This document shows, in pieces, positions 1 through 4,414 of a DNA stretch of 5,328 nucleotides. The stretch lies in assembly GCA_945901195.1 (NCBI GenBank), contig CAMDKB010000325.1, forward strand, positions 1-5,328, in the 5' to 3' direction. The notes under the pieces were generated by a model. It did no database searches. It was not told the DNA's origin and worked only from the letters and a program-made list of their open reading frames with translations. Positions within the stretch are counted from its first letter, which is position 1; each line of letters opens with the position of its first letter. Source of the DNA: Rhizobium sp. Q54 (GTDB lineage: Bacteria > Pseudomonadota > Alphaproteobacteria > Rhizobiales > Beijerinckiaceae). The position numbers and the translations under genes are program-made.

Positions 1-20
1 CTCACATCGCCGTCAGTCAT
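1..20 (-). CDS. 5' end of a third gene of the leftward unit (partial, product unknown)
   Basis: Reading leftward, an ATG at 20-18 opens a frame MTDGDV that runs off the left edge. A GGAGG Shine-Dalgarno lies at 30-26 with a 5-base spacer, a better ribosome site than many in this window. The start lies 52 bases past the stop of the monooxygenase gene on the same strand, with no terminator-like hairpin and T-run between them, so it is probably the next gene of the same transcript. Only six complete codons are visible, so no product can be named. A transporter ATPase or permease, or a flavin reductase, would fit the context, but that is a guess. Confidence 0.5.
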
Positions 21-72
21 GGCTGCCTCCGGATGTGAGAGCCCCCACACCTTGGTGGAAAAAGACGGTTCA

Positions 73-1224
73 CTACCCCATCGGCACACGCAAACCCAAC
101 CGTTCGAGACGCGGAAGTACCTCGGCGTTGAAGTAAGGCATTTCGTTGAGATAGTTCAGGAAGACAATGGCCGCACCAGCCAACCCTGCCGTGTGCATCT
201 GCACGATCTCGGCCGCTATCTCGTCCGGCGATCCCACGAGCGGATATATGCTAGGATAAGCACCCGCGAATCTCTTGCCTGTCTGCCGGGAATATTTGTT
301 CACCATCGGCCGGTCCGAATTATTCGACCTGGTGTCGCGGCCCTTGGCCGTCGCCTGCGCGTGATATTCGACGGCCTCCATGTCGGCCATTTCTTCGGCG
401 AAATAGTGATAATAGTCGAAAGCTTCCTTAAATGTCGGGCGACAGACAATCTGTGCTTGCGTGTAGAGACCGATATCGCGGCCATATTTCGCAGCATAGA
501 TGTTCAGGTTATCGCGCATAGCTGGGATCTGGTCGATTTCAGATACAAGCGTGAACAAAACATCTGCCGCCTGCGCCGCAAAGTCCCGTCCGTTTGGTGA
601 AAAGCCTGCTGACATTGTCATCGGTCGCGGTCGTTGCAAGGAAACTGGGTCGGTATACACGCCGCGCAAGTTATAATATTTGCCTTTGAAGTCGAACTCG
701 GGGCCGCCCTCAATCGCCCGCGCATAGACTTTGAACCACTCCAGACCCTGATCATAACGCCCGTCCGGATCGATGGTAACACCGTGCATATCAAATTCGT
801 CGGCATTCCAGCCGCAGACGATGTTAAGCCCTGCACGTCCATTAGTGGCATGATCGATGGTCGCCATCGCTTTGGCCGCAAAGGCAGGCGTCACCAGCGG
901 AACATGTATGGTGCAGAACATGGCAGCATGTTTCGTCAATGCGCCGAGCGCTGCGCCGTGGGTCAGCGTCTCGTAGGAGCGCCCGAGATTGTTGGATTTG
1001 CCCCCATAGCCGTGCCATTTCGCAACCGGCAGAATGAAATCATATCCCGCATGATCCGCCATCAATGTCGCCTTTACGACATCGGGCCAGTCGGCTTTCC
1101 AGCGCTCCGGAGCCAGACTGATGGTCAATCCCCCATTGCAGTTTATGTTAAATACACCGATCTTGAACGCGTTCGGCCCGTACATTGGATTGGCGGATTT
1201 ATAGTCATGAAGCGCCTCGTCCAT
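73..1224 (-). CDS. LLM class (luciferase-like, RutA/SsuD-type) flavin-dependent monooxygenase
   Basis: This is a cytoplasmic FMN-dependent monooxygenase of the bacterial luciferase-like TIM-barrel family. Such enzymes use reduced flavin from a partner reductase and O2 to cleave sulfonates, pyrimidines, nitriloacetates and similar compounds. Numbered from the upstream Met at 1239, the family signature ATNGRAGLNIVCGWNADEF spans residues 131-149. It is followed by DFKGKYYNLRG (183-193), a QRPRP turn (202-206) and the phosphate-loop region SAGFSPNGRDFAAQAAD (210-226). The length of about 383 residues is normal and there is no signal peptide. I chose the ATG at 1224 because GGGGAAG lies just upstream at correct spacing; the in-frame ATG at 1239 (388 residues) has its purine-rich tract about 14 bases away. 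The gene starts 25-40 bases after the binding-protein stop, so the two are probably cotranscribed and act on the same compound. No flavin reductase is visible. The family is certain; the substrate is not. Confidence 0.92.
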   Translation of the reverse strand: MDEALHDYKSANPMYGPNAFKIGVFNINCNGGLTISLAPERWKADWPDVVKATLMADHAGYDFILPVAKWHGYGGKSNNLGRSYETLTHGAALGALTKHAAMFCTIHVPLVTPAFAAKAMATIDHATNGRAGLNIVCGWNADEFDMHGVTIDPDGRYDQGLEWFKVYARAIEGGPEFDFKGKYYNLRGVYTDPVSLQRPRPMTMSAGFSPNGRDFAAQAADVLFTLVSEIDQIPAMRDNLNIYAAKYGRDIGLYTQAQIVCRPTFKEAFDYYHYFAEEMADMEAVEYHAQATAKGRDTRSNNSDRPMVNKYSRQTGKRFAGAYPSIYPLVGSPDEIAAEIVQMHTAGLAGAAIVFLNYLNEMPYFNAEVLPRLERLGLRVPMG

Positions 1225-1228
1225 TTTT

Positions 1229-1235
1229 CTTCCCC
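1229..1235 (-). promoter_or_regulatory. ribosome binding site deciding the monooxygenase start
   Basis: GGGGAAG on the minus strand ends 4 bases before the ATG at 1224, favouring that start over the in-frame ATG at 1239. A stronger purine tract (1264-1254) precedes an out-of-frame ATG at 1253 that opens only a short frame, so it is unlikely to start this protein. Confidence 0.45.
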
Positions 1236-1264
1236 GCATTTAATGACGCGCATTCTCCCTCCCC

Positions 1265-2266
1265 CTAGCGTGTGAATTTCGCCACGAGACCTAGCATTCT
1301 CTCCGTCTCCCCAGCGGTTAGCAACTTGGGAATGTACTTGTTTACGAGGGCCTCTTCCACGCTTAAACTTATGGATTTTATATTCTCAGGTAATATCAAG
1401 TCCTTTTGAAAGTTTTCGGCAATGACGCGTTTCGCCATCTCGAGACTGATGTTGTTCATTGTGGCCCACTGCTTCGGAATGTCTTCCGATGCATAGGCGT
1501 GTGCAATTGTCTTTAGGTATGCGCGCCAGAAGCGACGAAGCACATCTGGGCGATTTTCAATCATGTTCTTGCTTGCGATATTAACCCGCGTGGTCTGCTC
1601 AGAGATCCCGGGTGCGTCCTTGCCAAGCGCAACAATGCGTATCTTTCCTGCTTCGATCTGGTCCATGAAGACTGGAAATACGCCCCATGCAACGTCTACT
1701 TGCTTTGTCATCAGCATTGTCATGGTCGAAGCCGGGCCGCCAGCTGGTATATATTTCAAAGTGATACCAGCTTGTTTGGCGAGCATGCTGCCGACACTTT
1801 CGCTGGATGAGCCTGCCCTTGCAATACCAAGCGACTTGCCGTTCAAGTCTTTAATGCTTTTTACGGGAGAGTCCGCCGGTACAAAGTAGTAAAGGTCACT
1901 CGATCCCACAAATTCATTCGCCACAATTCCGATTGGCGCATTTTTCGTGTACGCTCCGATGACCCCCATAACCCCCGTACCGATACCGACATCCACAGCG
2001 CCGCTGATAACGGCTTGTAATATCTCTGAGCCACCACTTGTCCAGACCACGTCGATATTGATGCCTTCGGCGGCAAACATCTGGCGTTCCTGGCCGAATT
2101 GCACCATTGTTGTGTCCCAGAATCCTTTCAGGCTGCTCGCTACTTTAACCTCGTCTGCAGCCGTTGATGGCTGCGTTGTGAGAATTGGAAGTACACAGAG
2201 GGCCGCGATCGACCATGACCGAACGGCCCGAACTCTTGGTTGTAAGACTGATTTAGGTAATTCCAT
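1265..2266 (-). CDS. ABC transporter substrate-binding protein, NMT1/THI5-like (SsuA/TauA class)
   Basis: This 333-residue periplasmic binding protein would capture a small organic ligand (sulfonate, taurine, nitrate, pyrimidine or aromatic acid in known relatives) for an ABC importer. Residues 1-37 form a Sec signal peptide: a basic n-region with Arg 11, 13 and 16, a hydrophobic core (SIAALCVLPIL) and a likely cut after STAA before Asp38. The mature part shows the class hallmarks: an amphipathic stretch ending MFAAEGINID (63-72), GGSEILQAVISGAVDVGIG (78-96), where the ligand-binding loop and helix sit, and LNGKSLGIARAGSSSES in the middle, with a second-lobe hinge around MTKQVDVAWG. The SD GGGAGG (2277-2272) lies 5 bases from the ATG. 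It is the first gene of the leftward unit and the monooxygenase follows closely, suggesting capture and oxidation of one compound. No permease or ATPase is in view. The family is secure; the ligand is unknown. Confidence 0.93.
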   Translation of the reverse strand: MELPKSVLQPRVRAVRSWSIAALCVLPILTTQPSTAADEVKVASSLKGFWDTTMVQFGQERQMFAAEGINIDVVWTSGGSEILQAVISGAVDVGIGTGVMGVIGAYTKNAPIGIVANEFVGSSDLYYFVPADSPVKSIKDLNGKSLGIARAGSSSESVGSMLAKQAGITLKYIPAGGPASTMTMLMTKQVDVAWGVFPVFMDQIEAGKIRIVALGKDAPGISEQTTRVNIASKNMIENRPDVLRRFWRAYLKTIAHAYASEDIPKQWATMNNISLEMAKRVIAENFQKDLILPENIKSISLSVEEALVNKYIPKLLTAGETERMLGLVAKFTR

Positions 2267-2330
2267 CTAAGCCTCCCGCATTGCAGGTTTTAAGGTTCTG
2301 CTGCGCAGTCGTGCGCTACATTTTTCCTTG

Positions 2331-2359
2331 AGGATAACACCAATACTAGCAGCAGACAA
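2331..2359 (-). promoter_or_regulatory. candidate sigma-70 promoter for the leftward binding-protein unit
   Basis: On the minus strand a -35 box TTGTCT (2359-2354) and a -10 box TATCCT (2336-2331) are separated by exactly 17 bases, each matching 4 of 6 consensus positions. Transcription would start near 2324, giving a leader of about 58 bases before the ATG at 2266. The spacer contains the octamer CCAATACT (plus strand 2340-2347), also the core of the repeated element upstream of the hydratase/lyase gene, so this may be an operator position. This is pattern matching only. Confidence 0.4.
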
Positions 2360-2918
2360 CGGATTTTCGTAGACAACCCAAGCTCGCGGGTGCGCCGAAG
2401 TAATTGTATGTCCAACTGGTAGCGTGCTTGTGCATTCCCATTGGACAAACAGCTGCGTACCAGTGTGTTACGTTACACTTTAAATACAAAAATGGCGCAA
2501 CGAGCGGCGCCAAGCGAGTCTTCATTCTCGCATCCGACTTTGTCGCGCCGCGAATTCATCGTGCGTGTATAAATCCATTTACCGCCGGCGGCGGCGAGAT
2601 CGTCGGCGAAGTCTTCACACTCCTCGTTCCGCCCGTCAGCGATTTTTTCTTTGTAATAAAGACCCTATGCATTCCGCGATGGAAAATGCCAATGCGGCAG
2701 CAAGAGCCCGTCATGCGCCATCAATAGCTGCGGCAGTCCTGGCAACCTCCATATCGCCGATAGCTGGCGCGGCGTTCTGGCCGCCCGCCAATCCATCAAG
2801 GACGTGAACGGTCCTATTGTCGTGTCCGCCAGGAAAGCCAAAGGAAAATTGTGACTTGATCATGGAAAATCGAGCCTCTGGGGGCAGAGGACGCTGAGTA
2901 CTTTTAATCACCGACGTC

Positions 2919-2956
2919 ACGCGGTCAGCGTCAAGGCTTGCCAATACTGCCCGTTT
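2919..2956 (+). repeat. intergenic repeat copy A (upstream of hydratase/lyase gene)
   Basis: This 38-base block matches 4231-4268 at 31 of 38 positions without gaps by hand alignment. It starts with ACGC-N5-GCGT (a small dyad kept in both copies) and ends with TTGCCAATACTGCCCGTTT. A perfect palindrome TTTGCGCAAA overlaps its right end (2954-2963). The block ends about 70 bases before the ATG at 3026, so it is well placed as an operator or promoter element. Looser similarity to copy B continues on both sides. Confidence 0.55.
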
Positions 2957-3025
2957 GCGCAAATCTTATCACTGGCGGGTCGTCTGGCAAATGTCGGCCC
3001 AGTCATGAAAGGCCGGGATGTTTGA

Positions 3026-3844
3026 ATGTCTGCAACCTACGAAAATATTGTCGTCGAGAAAGATGATGGCGTTACCTGGCTGAGTCTGAACCGTCCCGAA
3101 AAGCGCAATGCGATGAGCCCGCAATTGCATTATGAAATGGACGATGCGCTCCGCTGGCTTGCTCATGACAAAGATACGCGAGTCCTGATACTAACGGGCA
3201 AGGGGCAGGCCTTCTGCGCCGGACAGGATTTGAAATTGTATTTCCGCGAGACGCAGAACAATCCGGAGGAGCGCGCGCGCGCGCAACAAGCTTCCAATTC
3301 GTGGCGTTGGCATCGCATCGTCAATTTTCCAAAACCAACTATCGCCATGGTGAACGGTCCCTGTTTCGGCGGCGCCTTCACCGCCGTTTGCGCCTGCGAT
3401 ATTGCGCTGGCGGCGGACGAGGCCACGTTCGGACTGTCAGAAGTGAACTGGGGCGTCATTCCCGGAGGCATCGTGAGCTGGAACATCGCTGAAATGCTGA
3501 GCCATCGCGACGCCATGTTTTATGCCATGACGGGGCTGCCCTTTGATGGCAGGAAAGCCGCCGAGATCAAACTCGTTAATTATTCCGTGCCACTCGCAGA
3601 TCTGCGCGAGGAAACACTGAAGATTGCCCGTATTCTACAGGAGAAAAATCCCTTCACGCTGCGCTATACCAAGGAGGCCGTTCGGCACGTTCGCGGCATG
3701 AGCCACGATCAAGCCTATAATTTTCTCGCCGCAAAGCTGCAGGCGCTGCAGCATGTCGACAAGGAAGGCGGGATGCAGAAGGGAATGTCGCAATTCCTGG
3801 ACGACAAGTCTTACAAGCCCGGCTTCGGAGCCTTCAAACCATAG
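3026..3844 (+). CDS. p-hydroxycinnamoyl-CoA (feruloyl-CoA) hydratase/lyase-like crotonase-family enzyme
   Basis: This 272-residue cytoplasmic crotonase-fold protein resembles Pseudomonas HCHL/Ech (276 residues), which hydrates feruloyl-, caffeoyl- or coumaroyl-CoA and then releases the aromatic aldehyde and acetyl-CoA. Seen here: NRPEKRNAMSP (22-32), AGQDLKLYFRE (65-75, CoA-binding and oxyanion region), PTIAMVNGPCFGGAF (104-118), DEATFGLSEVNWG (131-143) and the HCHL-like C-terminus GMSQFLDDKSYKPG (255-268). Against the Pseudomonas sequence as I recall it, Gly116 matches Gly120, Glu139 matches catalytic Glu143 and Tyr72 matches Tyr75. Gln67 stands for oxyanion Met70, Thr119 for Ser123 and Ala235 for substrate-contacting Tyr239. 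The family is firm, but the true substrate may differ. The ATG at 3026 has only a weak SD (GGGATG) and follows a TGA ending a six-codon mini-frame. No CoA ligase or aldehyde dehydrogenase adjoins. A (GC)7 tract lies at 3271-3284. Confidence 0.88.
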   Translation: MSATYENIVVEKDDGVTWLSLNRPEKRNAMSPQLHYEMDDALRWLAHDKDTRVLILTGKGQAFCAGQDLKLYFRETQNNPEERARAQQASNSWRWHRIVNFPKPTIAMVNGPCFGGAFTAVCACDIALAADEATFGLSEVNWGVIPGGIVSWNIAEMLSHRDAMFYAMTGLPFDGRKAAEIKLVNYSVPLADLREETLKIARILQEKNPFTLRYTKEAVRHVRGMSHDQAYNFLAAKLQALQHVDKEGGMQKGMSQFLDDKSYKPGFGAFKP

Positions 3845-4087
3845 GGAGGAACGCGGTAACCGCAGCTGCAAGCTTTGTCGCCATCTTGTATGGTTATGAG
3901 AGCCACTGTTGGCGAAAGTCGTGGTGCGGGAGCAGCCGAGCGCCTCGGCATCGCTCGTCAAGATGTGTATCGTCCTTCGCAAAATGTGAGGAACACCTTA
4001 ATCCGTATCAATAAGTTGAATTGCAGCAACACAACTCGACTTCGAATTGGCAATACTATTTGAACGATTCCACCAATAGAAATCTTG

Positions 4088-4134
4088 GCATTGAGCTCGT
4101 CGTCTCTGGACGCATTCGCCTCGTATTAGAACGC
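4088..4134 (+). repeat. possible degenerate repeat copy D
   Basis: This stretch shares three ordered identical blocks with copy C at 4337-4380: GCATTGAGCT (10 bases), CATTCG and AGAACGC, with length changes between them (47 against 44 bases). The middle part is poorly conserved. It is the weakest member of the set and could be partly chance. Confidence 0.3.
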
Positions 4135-4153
4135 TTTTATGTGCTTTCGATCC

Positions 4154-4176
4154 GTGACGGTAATTGTTTCCGTCAC
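4154..4176. promoter_or_regulatory. perfect 7-bp dyad GTGACGG-N9-CCGTCAC, candidate operator
   Basis: Two perfect inverted 7-base arms are separated by an AT-rich 9-base spacer, giving about one and a half to two helical turns between arm centres, typical of a dimeric regulator site. It ends 11 bases before a TTGACA box (4188-4193), a position suited to an activator. As RNA it could form a short hairpin, but no T-run follows, so a terminator is unlikely. Which regulator binds is unknown. Confidence 0.45.
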
Positions 4177-4187
4177 ACTATTCAGAC

Positions 4188-4216
4188 TTGACAACATGAT
4201 ATTGCGCAGCACTATT
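4188..4216 (+). promoter_or_regulatory. candidate promoter for the second binding protein
   Basis: A perfect -35 hexamer TTGACA (4188-4193) is followed after 17 bases by a poor -10 match ACTATT (4211-4216, 3 of 6). A weak -10 next to a nearby dyad fits an activated promoter. Transcription from here would give a leader of about 190 bases containing most of repeat copy B and all of copy C, so a nearer promoter is also possible. Confidence 0.3.
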
Positions 4217-4268
4217 GAGCTAGGTCACTTACGCGATCAGCGTCACATGTTGCCAATTCTGCCTGTTT
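4207..4268 (+). repeat. intergenic repeat copy B (upstream of second binding-protein gene)
   Basis: The right 38 bases (4231-4268) match copy A at 31 of 38 positions, including ACGC-N5-GCGT and TTGCCAATtCTGCCtGTTT. The left part, CAGC-(act)-ATTGAGCTAG (4207-4223), matches the left part of copy C. Palindromes GTTTAAAC (4265-4272) and AAACGTTT (4269-4276) sit at the right end, where copy A has TTTGCGCAAA. It links the A-type and C-type versions of the element. Confidence 0.55.
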
Positions 4269-4334
4269 AAACGTTTTCTTCCCAGGCAGGACATCCGCAC
4301 GATGGGATCAATAATGACCTGGCGTGGAAACTGC

Positions 4335-4369
4335 CAGCATTGAGCTAGATTGTCGATACTGCCCATTCG
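4335..4369 (+). repeat. intergenic repeat copy C (short form)
   Basis: CAGCATTGAGCTAG followed by TTGTCGATACTGCCCATTCG reads like copy B with roughly 25 internal bases removed. The 20-base right part matches copy A (2938-2957) at 16 of 20 positions, and its start lies exactly 100 bases after the equivalent point of copy B (4250 to 4350). It ends 45 bases before the ATG at 4415. Confidence 0.45.
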
Positions 4370-4414
4370 ATCAAGAACGCATCGGGTGGTCATGTGGAAA
4401 GATTGGGAGGCAGC

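Larger units (their letters stand above)
2267..3025. other. divergent intergenic region, 759 bp, without a convincing gene
   Basis: This stretch separates the leftward binding-protein unit from the rightward hydratase/lyase gene. It holds a leftward promoter candidate (2359-2331), a copy of the window's repeated element (2919-2956) and a perfect 10-bp palindrome TTTGCGCAAA directly after it (2954-2963). Several open frames cross it but none has both a start with an SD and recognisable protein content. Two frames have protein-like composition: minus strand 2664-2473 (63 codons, acidic and hydrophilic, ending CAIFVFKV) and a plus-strand frame ending at the TGA at 2852-2854 (contains SWRGVLAARQSIKDVNGP). 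They could be gene remnants; I recognise neither. No RNA gene, CRISPR array or insertion-sequence end was seen. Confidence 0.6.
3845..4414. other. 570-bp gene-free region between the two rightward genes
   Basis: A good SD-like GGGAGGA directly follows the hydratase/lyase stop (3844-3850), but no start codon lies at the right distance, so a following gene may have been lost. A frame from the ATG at 3890 encodes AAERLGIARQDVYR (3932-3973), which resembles the recognition helices of resolvase-type or other helix-turn-helix proteins, but the surrounding residues are unconvincing; it may be a remnant or chance. The right half holds repeat copies D, B and C, a 23-bp dyad (4154-4176) and a TTGACA promoter candidate. 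No hairpin with a T-run that would act as a terminator was found after the enzyme gene. Confidence 0.6.

Noticed and set aside
19..600. Plus-strand open frame of 193 codons
   Set aside because: Antisense to the monooxygenase C-terminus; Arg/His-rich composition typical of a reverse-strand shadow and no SD.
634..1275. Plus-strand open frame of 213 codons
   Set aside because: Antisense to the monooxygenase, which has a clear family signature; the plus-strand product shows no domain.
2267..2340. TPP riboswitch ahead of the NMT1/THI5-like gene
   Set aside because: The leader is short and I see no thi-box CUGAGA-type core or matching stems; the NMT1-like name reflects fold, not thiamine biosynthesis.
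2636..2653. T-run ATTTTTTC as a possible terminator
   Set aside because: No stable GC-rich hairpin could be drawn immediately upstream, and no gene ends just before it.
2404..2727. Plus-strand open frame of 107 codons in the divergent region
   Set aside because: No SD, erratic hydrophobic and Cys-rich composition and no recognisable family; the opposite strand looks more protein-like.
2711..2962. Minus-strand open frame of 83 codons overlapping repeat copy A
   Set aside because: No recognised domain. Its N-terminus falls in the repeat, and repeat differences between copies do not favour third codon positions, so conservation there is probably at DNA level.
3844..3875. Terminator after the hydratase/lyase gene (GCGG-TAA-CCGC)
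   Set aside because: Only a 4-bp stem with a 3-base loop and no following T-run; not enough for an intrinsic terminator.
4088..4380. CRISPR-like array from evenly spaced ATTGAGCT copies (4090, 4214, 4339)
   Set aside because: The identical part is only 8-10 bases, spacing is about 125 bases and copies vary; this does not fit CRISPR repeats and is better described as degenerate intergenic repeats.
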